DNA from: Paramacrobiotus richtersi
Taxonomy: Eukaryota > Tardigrada > Eutardigrada > Parachela > Macrobiotidae
Direction of reading: 5' to 3'
DNA length: 24,850 nt
Assembly: GCA_034698045.1 (NCBI GenBank)
Contig: JAQGAU010000697.1
Location: 1 to 24,850 of the forward strand
The stretch's first letter is position 1. Each line of letters begins with the position of its first letter. Below, one piece after another: positions 11,469 to 20,390 of the stretch. Below the pieces are notes generated by a model that was given only the letters and a program-made list of their open reading frames with translations, had not been told where the DNA came from and did not search any database. A program made the position numbers and the translations under genes.

Positions 11469-12136
11469 CAGGTGTACATGCTCAATTGCCGCTGTGCGTA
11501 ACCGCGACCACTGTTGAACAAGGGTGTCTTTCGTAGTATGCGAACCAGTTCCCTGCAATCTTTCGTGAAGGTGCAAACCACGGATTTCACGAAGCCGGTA
11601 AGACGAAAGCTTGTAGCATGGTTTTGCCGCAAATATCTGCAGGTCTTTATCAAACAGGTCTAATTGTGCGTACAGTATCTGTAAACGATCTTTGATCACA
11701 AAATTTTGCTCTTTATCCATCTAAACCATTACTATTCAAGCAGAAAGTTGCATATACTCAGTGACCCATGTAGATTATAAATCACTATTGTGATTTCAGT
11801 CGGTGACACTCTGGCACTCAGTGTAAGCACGCCTAAGCATCTTTCATGGTTGGGATTGCTTAAGAATAACGCACAGGATGAAGGTAAGTACGGTACTAGC
11901 TGCAGGCGTCGTGAGATGAATATCTGAAAATTCACTCTAATGGCGGTGTTTATGATAAAGAGGGCGACCTAAATTACCAGTTTTCAACTGCCATGGAACA
12001 GATCTCCAACTTACCATTTATGTATGTAATGGACAAATATCGATATGATGTATCTTCCGGGAACATTTCAACTTGCAACCTCAATGCTGGCTGGTGGAAA
12101 TATGTGTGAGATACAATATGAATGCTGTTAGTTTGT

Positions 12137-12161
12137 GCAGCAGCTGCAGCAGCACTGCAGC
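12137..12161. repeat. GCA/CAG-rich repeat in intron 12 of ACE copy 2
   Basis: A short run of GCA trinucleotides interrupted by single bases, also partly self-complementary around gcagctgc. The equivalent copy 3 intron (18880-18945) is 21 bases shorter and lacks it. Confidence 0.5.
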
Positions 12162-13214
12162 TTTTGTGATAAATTGGTGTTTCCTTGTTTAGAACGGATT
12201 ATCAGGGAATCGTGCCACCTGTACCACGATCAGAATCCGATTTCGATCCAGCAGCTAAGTATCATACTGATGCTGATGTGGAATATATGCGGTACGTGGA
12301 ACTTGGGAAGCAAGCTGGTCCCAGCTCATAATGCCCTGTACTCTGTAGCACGTATTTCTACCAACAATACATATTTTGCCGAAAATAAACACCGGCCATG
12401 TACCTTGTAGATAGTACTAGGAGCATGCAACAATCAGTCAGACACCACAAGATGTTGCTTGCACTATAATTTATTGGCGTCGTGATCAAGAAGTTTATCG
12501 AAACATATGCGTGCAAACGTGACGCTGTATGATCACTAAAATTCTTGCACTGGACCAGGTGATCGAACGCAAATATGAACCTGAACCAAATATAAAAATT
12601 AATGTACAGTTTGCATCCCTTTACATCCCAGAACGGTGATGCGATTGTTGCACAGTTAGGTAGACTAGACAAATCAGCGCATACCGTCACTACCAATGTA
12701 GCCTGTTATTTTATCCAGTTGTCAGCTGGAATATCAGCCTTTCACTTGTTCTATGTAGTTCTGCCTGTACATTTCCTGTCCAGCTTATACTTGACCCTTG
12801 TTGTTTTCAGTTACTTCATAAGCGTTATCCTAATGTTCCAGTTCCACAAAGGATTGTGCACGGCCGCTGGTCATACGGGACCTTTGTACCAGTGCGATAT
12901 CAACCAATCAAAGGCTGCTGGCCAGCGACTCAGGTACTGTCGATCCAATCTGACTGTCATTTGAAACTGGTGACCTAGGAACAGACGCTTTCAATCCTCA
13001 GCGATATGCTGTCCTTTGGCTTGTCTCAGCCCTGGCCGATAGCTCTGGAAAAAATCACCGGATCAAGAAGTCTGGATGCAGGAGCGATCCTGGAATTTTT
13101 TGATCCGCTGTATAGGTATCTTCAGGATGTCAATACGAAGAACAACGAGTTCATTGGTTGGAAATAATCGTTACTTACGGTTATTTAATGCTAAATGTTA
13201 AGTGCTAACTTTTG

Positions 13215-13345
13215 ATTTCTTCGGTAGGTCGCACACTTTTTGCAGTCGTTTGTTGTCGTGGTTCTAGGTTTTGCGGGCGATTTCTGTATCTTTGTTTTCT
13301 TTACAAAGATTTTTTTCTGTTCTCTATGATTCAAACTGGTGAACG
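13215..13345. repeat. 3'-flank similarity shared with ACE copy 3
   Basis: The bases after the copy 2 stop (ttttgcagtcgtttgt, then cgatttctgtat and ttgttttcttta, then gatcaggt) align with 19915-20030 after the copy 3 stop. This shows that the duplicated unit ran through the 3' UTR. Similarity fades after the gatcaggt anchor. The copy 1 3' flank does not align. Confidence 0.65.
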
Positions 13346-13519
13346 ATCAGGTGATTCAAGTATGTAAGAAAGCTTTCAGTTCTTCTTGACCATGAAGGGA
13401 CTGCATGGCCTTTTTTGACGTAGCTCTGTAGAACCATACATAGGGAGCTCGTGTCGCTATGTATTCGGCGAAAGTGAAACCATTATTAGCTTTTTTTGTT
13501 GGGTAAAGTTATGTGATGT

Positions 13520-13525
13520 AATAAA
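13520..13525 (+). terminator. Candidate poly(A) signal AATAAA for ACE copy 2
   Basis: First canonical AATAAA after the copy 2 stop, about 350 bases downstream. Copy 3 seems to use another position, so the assignment is weak. Confidence 0.3.
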
Positions 13526-13662
13526 GTAGAGCTAAGTTTAAGTAAGGCATCTTCTAAAGTCATTCTTTTAAAGTGTTGCTTGATGAGTTCTCTACTAACT
13601 TTTCTTATTTATTATTGCATATTAGGAATTAACTGTAGAAAGGGCTATAGTACCGATAATTA

Positions 13663-13989
13663 TCACAATGGTCGGTGAGGTCGGGTTCGGCGAGCTATAT
13701 AGTAACGCTTAACAGTATATGTAAATGCGAACGCTAGACTAACGTATGCATATGGGTGACCTTGACCTTCGCTGGCGAACTTGCGTGCTCGAAGAACAAG
13801 TGGAGCCCAGGTGAAAAGCTCCGCGGTAGGACTGCGTATTGTAAAAAAACCGAAATGCAACTGGTCAAAGGCCGCAAGAACTAAAACAATGCAAGCCGAT
13901 AAGAACGCCGCTGGCATTGCAGTGTAAGCATTATTGACAAAATCTACTATTGAGAGCAGTACCAGTACCAGGCTACCATGACAGATCAA
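13663..13989 (-). pseudogene. Doubtful relic of a membrane-protein exon
   Basis: A 108-codon open frame with a hydrophobic stretch (ACIVLVLAAFDQLHFGFF). The aligned region of the other block (about 6825-7135, minus strand) keeps a hydrophobic reading in the same frame, with Q-stop-HFG in place of QLHFG, so if it was ever coding it is broken there. The pattern loosely resembles a transmembrane segment of the intact gustatory receptor at 4402-6010, which would fit an ancestral ACE plus receptor unit. No splice structure or diagnostic motif supports this, and it may be chance. Confidence 0.15.
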
Positions 13990-14755
13990 CAGATCATGAT
14001 TCGTAAGCCACGGAAGTAGTCAAAGCGCACGATTCTTTTGGCAGCCTGTTACTGAAGCCGCCAGAAGGCATTCAGTCATTTTGCATTCCCGAAAACTAAT
14101 TACCACCGAAAGTCATGAAACAATACCTATTAATCGTCCAGTGGCTTGAAGAGCCAGCTGCGTGTATTCTCATACGGCTTTGCGACGGATGATATTATTA
14201 GTTTTTCCAACCATTCTCCGTCGTTTGCAGAGCACAACAGAGCCATAAAAATGTGTAACGCACAGCTTCCGTTAACAGATTTATAAAACATGCTGCACAT
14301 GCACAGCGACAATAAAACCACATTAAGTTTGATGTGATTTTTTGTCGCTATGCGCTCTATGTGCCGGTTATGGCAAAGGGTTCCATAAATCGGAAGTTAC
14401 TCGACTCCCACCTGAACTTTCATCCGTGGTCTTTTGTAATGTTATCCTTTGAAAAGTTGCCCGGTTGGAGAAAATTTGCATTTTTTCATCTAACAATAAG
14501 TGCGCATGTATATTGCAGAACATGTTTCAGATTGTTCATCTTTAAATTTTATGTTCCTTCTTTCTAAATTAAGGAAGGATGTGTTGATCTTTATACCGGG
14601 TAAGTTATTACAAATAGATCTGACCCGATGATTTGCACCTTCAAGAAAGGTGACCCGTGAAAATGATATTACTACTGGTACTGGCAGTTTAAGACATGAT
14701 GACAAAATGAGAACGTTTGCATCCGGTGAATATTTTGGCCAGTATATAAATACTT

Positions 14756-14779
14756 GTTACTGATATCAGTATCAGTAAC
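14756..14779. repeat. Palindromic hairpin, copy B
   Basis: Left arm gttactgata (14756-14765) and right arm tatcagtaac (14770-14779) are perfect reverse complements around a 4-base loop. It occupies the same place in the duplicated block as the hairpin at 7775-7800. Confidence 0.6.
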
Positions 14780-15236
14780 AAAAGGCTTTTTAACTCCATA
14801 AACAGTGATTTAAAGACGGTTTATTTTACAGAACAAAACAAACTTACTGTAGAGAACACCACGGATTTCTTATGATTAGAATAAGTCCATGATGCGGTTA
14901 CTAAATTACAACAGAAAGCAAATACGTTTTACAAAGTTCAAATAGTCGCAGTGGCTTTCAAACAAGAATTACCGATCCGTGTCGCATTCGCAGCTGCTGT
15001 ACTTGAAGTATGGCATAATGTCCGCGTGTGCATGTTTGTACCACAATAAACAGAAGTTACTTTTACTGGCATATACTTATGTTTTCATCAAGTCAATGAA
15101 TTAGTTGTGTAACACAACTTGTGTTGGTAGTAGCAATTACTACAAAACCATTGTTGTTTGGATGGCAATAATGCTCACTGTAGGCCGACCGATAATGCAG
15201 TCTTTACAATTTTTTTTATGCATCAGAGTGCCGTGG

Positions 15237-15299
15237 TTCGACTGTGCGTTGACCGGACATGGACGACAACAGAAAATTTGAGAAAGAAACCAACTCAGT
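15237..15299 (+). promoter_or_regulatory. Candidate core promoter region of ACE copy 3
   Basis: Contains the 24 bases identical to 8217-8240 and a TCAGT initiator-like motif at 15295-15299, about 184 bases before the ATG, matching the layout at copy 2. No TATA box seen. Inferred only. Confidence 0.35.
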
Positions 15300-15478
15300 C
15301 CGCAGACGACTTGGTCCTTTGCAAAGAATGGAAATTTCGTCCTTTAGTGCTCACGTTCAAGTTGTCAATCTCATAACTTCAGCTGATACAGTTTTTATAC
15401 AAAAAAATTAAATCTGCAGCGCATTCGCGGATCGTTTTACTAGCCGTGTCGCTTTCGATCCTTCCAAGTTCCTAGAGA

Positions 15479-18400
15479 ATGGGTAGCCGGCCGACCCCTT
15501 TCATCGGTGAGATATCTTCATGATTTTGTAGATATATACTTCTACTCTACGTTATGTATTTACAACTGAAATCAAATATACTGGACTTCTGATCGGAATA
15601 TAAACTAGCCGCAGCTAACAACTTTTTCTTTCAGGTTTTATTGTGATCGTGATTGTATATGTCGCGGAGGCAAAGTTCTACCCGGTGGACTTGGGCCCCT
15701 TTTTGGAAAAGGGCATCCCTGACCCATACCGACTTTCGGATCCGAACTACTTTTGGCAATGGCTAAAAGAATGGTAAAATACCCACCAACTCTGTTGTAT
15801 GTGCGCATCTGGATATTTAGCTTTTATATCCAGATATCAGTTTTAAGCATTTAAGTTCCACGACACAAGTGTAAATCACTGAATGCCAAGTACTTATCAA
15901 ATGATTCAAAAATCAGAAAATTGATGTTTAGTCGCTGTTGCTAATACTGATAAACTAACACATTTCCATCTTTTGACTCTTGAGGTACAATCCATACGCC
16001 ACGATGATTTACAATTCCAATGTCAAATCAAACTGGGATTTCGAAACCAATCTAACGGCCGAGAACGAGGCCGCCACAGTAAGTCTGCGTTGCTGTATTC
16101 TGATACAATTTTTAGCGGTGACCAGATTTTCGCCATACTAACCTTAATAATTGCCTGACTTTGATAATGACTTCTCTGCATGTTCACAGGTACAAAGCGC
16201 GCAACCCCGAGCGCAGTTTATTCAAGCTGTAGCTACGATGGTGAAAAGCTTTAACATCAGCAAGATGGCGGATGAACAACTACAGCGGATTTACAATTTA
16301 CTCACTCGACTACTCGACAATGCATTAGCTCCCGATGATCTAACGGCGTTGACTTCGACTATCAATCGTATGAGCTCGATTTATTCGACGGCCAAGGTCT
16401 GTTTCGATGCATCGCAGACCGTTGCAAGTCTGGAAGCCGCTAATGCAAACTGCCCCGAAAATCTTCGAGTGACTCTTGATCCCGGTAAGCATCATAATTG
16501 ATAAGGATTGTGCAAACACTAGCGGCCAAACCTTCAGTTGAACATAGTCTTCCGGTTTTTATAACATTTCTTTTATTAACATTGGTATCGTCATTCAATG
16601 TCCAGTATTTCGGGTAACCAGATTCTTGTCTGTACTTCGCTACTAGTACTGTACGAAAATTATCGTCATCATTAATTATTATTGGTACCTTTACTCCACT
16701 ATCATTTCAGCGTTATCAGTTGAAAAATAAAACCACCTTTACGGATGTTTATGCTTAGTGCTTCTCGATTATATGAGGGATACCTGGGATGCACCCGATA
16801 AAAGAAAATATATCTGGAAAGCTTGGCGAGATGCGACAAAAGGAAACCGTCCAGATTTCGTCAAATATGTCGCCCTGAAGAACAAAGCTGCACAGTTATC
16901 AGGTAGGAGAAAACAAATATCGGAAATGTGGAGGCCACATCGTGAGAACCAAGAGCGTTTGGTTGTATTCAGCTGAATTTATCGTCTCGGTTTAAACATC
17001 AGATAATAACGATCATGCCAGTACGCTTACAAATTGTTTGCTCAGAGCGCTGTAACTGAAAGGGATATTCCTATGCCATCTGACGATTTAAGGTGCATAT
17101 CTTTTTTAGCTTTTCCTTCTTTTTTACATTTAGGATATGCCGACAACGGCCAGTCATGGCGATCCGACTACGTGGTGGACAGCTTGAATTACACCGATGC
17201 CGTATTTCTCAGTGATATCGAGCGGTTATGGCAGCAAGTTAAGCCACTCTATCTGCAACTACATGCCTATGTCCGACGCAAACTGATACAAAAGTTTCCA
17301 GCCGAAAACATATCTCCTACCGCTGCGATTCCAGCACACCTCTTGGGTATGTAAATCACCATAAGTTAGAACCCCACTGGAGATGGGCAAGTATCCGGCA
17401 TTACTGTAGATTTTGCAACATTTCGCAGTGCACTTTTAATGATACCTCTTAAGTCTGTACAGTTGTTCCATGTTTTTCAGGCGACATGTTGTCTCAGTCG
17501 TGGGGCGGAATGTTGAGTTTTACACAACTGTTCCCATTAAAACCACCACTTGATGTTACCAATGAAATGATAGCACAAAACTACACAATGGAACGGATGT
17601 TTCAAACTTCGGAAAAATTCCAAGTGGACTTAGGGCTTATGCCCATGGTAGACACATTTTACAATCTGTCCATGCTGACCAAGCCAAGCGATCGGGACGT
17701 GGTGTGCGCTCCCTCGGCATGGGACTTCTATACCAACCCGCCTGAGGATACACGGTTCGTGCTGTCAACCATGCATAAGCATATTAACAAAAGTTATAAT
17801 TATTGGCACTTATAGTAAGAAAAGTAGATTACGTTATCTTAGGGCTTGTGTATACGCGAGTGTAGTAACACTAATATAGTAAATGATTTCTTTCAGGATC
17901 AAAATGTGTACGCAGGTGAACATGAAGGACTTCGTAACAATTCACCAGTGAGTATACAGTATCATGCAGCAGAACCAAGAGCCACCATGCTCCACAGTAT
18001 GCTCGACATTCACGCTGTGATCTAACAGTAGATCTTTCCTTTTCTAACAGCGAAATGGGCCATGTTCAATATTACATGCAAGTAAGTGGCAGAAGTAGAT
18101 GGTGAGATTGATTATAATTGTAAAGTATATCGATCTCTTTAGATTTACGTATAATAACATGATCAAAAACGTTCTGTTGTCCCTGTGCGTAACCGCTACC
18201 ACTGATTTGGAATATCGTTCATAGTATGCGAATCAGTTCCCTGCGATCTTCCGTGCCGGTGCGAACCCAGGATTTCACGAAGCCGGTAAGACGAAAGGTT
18301 CTAGCGCGCATTCGCCGCAAAATATCAGTACTAGAGGTCTTCAGATAAAATAGGCTACCTAGTAGACAGCGTTTTCGGTAGTCTGGATAGTTCACTTTTT

Positions 18401-19864
18401 CGTGAAATCTCGAACAACCGGAGTTACCGGGTCACCGAGGGCAGTATCCTTGGCCCCTTTGGCTTCCTTTACGTTGATACCAATGGCTTACATTCCATAT
18501 AGAACCATGTTATTAAATCAGAAAGTTGCATACCCAGTCTGCAGCTTGCTGACCTCACACTATGCAATTTTTGTTTTCAGTCGGTGACACTTTAACGCTC
18601 AGTGTAAGCACGCCGAAGCATCTCTCGTGGTTGGGCTTGCTTAAGAATAACGTTGAGGATGAAGGTAGGTGCTGTGGACATTGGGAGCTAGGTGCGTATG
18701 TGCAAATTTAGGTCCTGCTGCTTTTGTATTGTAGAGGGCGACTTAAATTATCAATTCTCAACCGCAATGGAACAGATATCAAATCTACCATTCATGTACG
18801 TAATGGACAAATATCGTTACGATGTGTTTTCCGGGAACATTTCGACATCCGACCTCAACGCTGGTTGGTGGAAATATGTGTGAGATGAAACAGCAATGAT
18901 GTCACTATTTCAGATTATGTGATAAACTGCTGCTTCCTTACTTAGAACGGAATATCAGGGAATTGTGTCACCTGTACCACGATCAGAATCCGATTTCGAT
19001 CCGGCAGCCAAGTACCATATTAACGCTGATGTGGAATATATGCGGTACGGTAACATCAGAAGCCGCCAAAATGCTGTGTAGTACGTGTAGCTGCCACAGT
19101 AAGCATTGACACAGTTTTGTTAAAAATGGAAACTGATGACCAGCTACCCTGCAGTTGCATGCATCATTCGGACATCACGAGTTGTTGCGTACACCTATAC
19201 GAGGTGGCAGTAAGACGGCGTGATCGAGAATTTAATGATCAAAATGTGTGCGCACAAAGGTAACTTATACGGTTACCTCCACATAATTATGTGTATACCA
19301 TATCGGAAACAGTAGAGCTGCTTCCCGTCATGCCAGAACGGTGACGGGATCGTTAAACAGTTAGGTATATTACAAACGTCAGTGGGATCCGCAGTTGGCT
19401 GATGTTGTAAAAATACCCAGTTGTCAGCTAGTACTGTGTATCAGCCTAAAATTACTTGTTCTAATTCTGCCTAAGTTCCAGCTACTCGACCGTTATTCTT
19501 TTGCAGATACTTCATAAGCGTCATCCTAATGTTCCAGTTCCACAAAGGCTTATGCACGGCCGCTGGTCATACGGGTCCTTTGTACCAGTGTGATATCAAC
19601 CAATCAAAGGCAGCTGGCAAGCGACTCAGGTACGTACACGAATGCCGCGATTAAATTTGTACTGGTAACCGAAAGGTACAGGCTTTGCGTGCCTGTAGTG
19701 ATATGCTGTCGCTTGGCACGTCTCAACCGTGGCCAATAGCTCTGGAGAAAGTTACTGGATCAAGAAATCTGGATGCAGGAGCGATCCTTGAATTTTTGGG
19801 TCCGCTGTATAAGTATCTTCAGGATGCCAATACAAAGAATAACGAATTCATTGGCTGGAAATAA
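15479..19864 (+). CDS. Ance: ACE-like peptidyl-dipeptidase (M2 family), copy 3, complete
   Basis: Intact single-domain ACE homologue, 648 residues. Exons: 15479-15506, 15635-15773, 15985-16078, 16190-16484, 16759-16902, 17134-17346, 17481-17754, 17897-17947, 18051-18081, 18225-18285, 18581-18664, 18735-18879, 18946-19044, 19507-19629, 19699-19864. Exon 1 (10 codons, phase 1) joins exon 2 to give a signal peptide with a FIVIVIVYV core and likely cleavage after AEA. Zinc motif HEMGH is at residues 413-417; the third ligand Glu is 25 residues on (442), one more than in copy 1. Equivalents of testis-ACE Q281 (SQSW), Y224, K511, H513, Y520, R522 and Y523 are present. The His equivalent to H353 is Ala and the next Ala is Pro (CAPSAW, codons 17708-17713). 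R489 is Val. Both changes affect substrate or chloride sites, so altered or weak catalysis is possible. No C-terminal anchor. Closely related to copy 2, with shared flanks. Confidence 0.96.
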
Positions 19865-19876
19865 TAGTCACTTACG

Positions 19877-19899
19877 TTTATTAACCTTCTTTATTTATT
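19877..19899 (-). terminator. Candidate poly(A) signals for the neurexin-IV-like gene
   Basis: Three TTTATT hexamers (19877-19882, 19890-19895, 19894-19899) read AATAAA on the minus strand, about 490-510 bases past the neurexin-IV-like stop and only 13 bases beyond the ACE copy 3 stop. If used, the two transcripts would overlap. An undetected nearer site is possible. Confidence 0.3.
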
Positions 19900-20029
19900 G
19901 AGCAGCAGGCCGTACAGTTTTTGCAACCGTTTCTCGTTTTGATTCCACTAGAACTTGCAGACGATTTCTGTATTTTTGTTTTCTTTATGTAAAATTTTGC
20001 TGTTCTGATCCAAACTGATGATCAGGTAT

Positions 20030-20035
20030 ATTAAA
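20030..20035 (+). terminator. Candidate poly(A) signal ATTAAA for ACE copy 3
   Basis: ATTAAA 166 bases after the copy 3 stop. No AATAAA occurs closer on this strand. Position only. Confidence 0.35.
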
Positions 20036-20390
20036 AACTTTGAGTGCCTGATCCTTCGCTTGATGAATTGCTCTGTTGACGTCAGTTTCAAATTAAGTGG
20101 TGATAGTTTTCAAGTCGCCAAGTTGTCAAAGGAGCATTCAAGCAGCAAAGTTCTCCTATGGTAGTGACATGATATCGTTGGACTCGTCGCAGCTATGGCC
20201 AAGATCTCGAAAGGTCAACGGAACGCAATATGGTAAGAGTGGGCTCATGCGCATTGGACAAGAATGATTGTGCCGTAGACAGGTGCACACAAAACTTTTA
20301 CTATTTAACAGAAAACCTGAGAGTTTAGAGAAGAATATTAATCAGACTTAAGTTAAGTCACCAAACAATCGCCAGCCCAATAGCCAGAAC

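Larger units (their letters stand above)
8479..13167 (+). pseudogene. Ance: ACE-like peptidase (M2 family), copy 2, single-base frameshift
   Basis: Full-length homologue of the other two ACE genes. Exons: 8479-8506, 8643-8781, 9043-9136, 9256-9549, 9642-9788, 10049-10261, 10493-10766, 11001-11051, 11172-11202, 11537-11597, 11800-11883, 11961-12105, 12193-12291, 12811-12933, 13002-13167. Exon 4 is 294 bases, against 295 in copy 3 and 298 in copy 1. One base is missing at about 9500/9501, and the frame then meets TAG TAA at 9532-9537. All other exons are open, phases match and splice sites are normal, so this is either a very young pseudogene or a sequence error. A signal peptide is encoded by exon 1 and the start of exon 2 (cleavage after FVEA likely). 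HEMGH is intact. The His that precedes ASAW in active ACE is Phe (codon 10720-10722). The chloride-ligand Arg after WWKY is Val. No C-terminal anchor. Intron 9 carries a long hairpin missing from copy 3. Confidence 0.93.
13168..15478. other. Intergenic region between ACE copies 2 and 3
   Basis: The first part is the 3' flank of copy 2, similar to the 3' flank of copy 3. The part from about 13735 is the duplicated upstream block. No gene is supportable. A minus-strand hydrophobic open frame at 13663-13989 is described separately as a doubtful relic. Confidence 0.6.
13735..15478. repeat. Duplicated intergenic block, copy B (upstream of ACE copy 3)
   Basis: Partner of the block at about 6810-8478. 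The offset grows from about 6920 bases at the left end to exactly 7000 at the ATG codons (8479 and 15479), reflecting accumulated indels. The left boundary is approximate. Confidence 0.8.
19865..20390. other. Intergenic, between convergent ACE copy 3 and neurexin-IV-like gene
   Basis: 526 bases between two stop codons on opposite strands, so both 3' UTRs lie here. The left 150 bases resemble the copy 2 3' flank. No coding exon was seen. Confidence 0.6.

Noticed and set aside
11372-11720. Overlapping minus-strand open frames in introns 9 and 10 of ACE copy 2
   Set aside because: They run across an intron hairpin, exon 10 in antisense and further intron, with no family signal and no counterpart in copy 3.
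14334-14705. Short open frames on both strands in the intergenic block
   Set aside because: Not open in the aligned block upstream of ACE copy 2 and without recognisable motifs.
339-19864. One multi-domain ACE gene rather than three genes
   Set aside because: Each copy has its own ATG, signal peptide and stop codon, and an opposite-strand gene lies between copies 1 and 2. These are separate single-domain genes.
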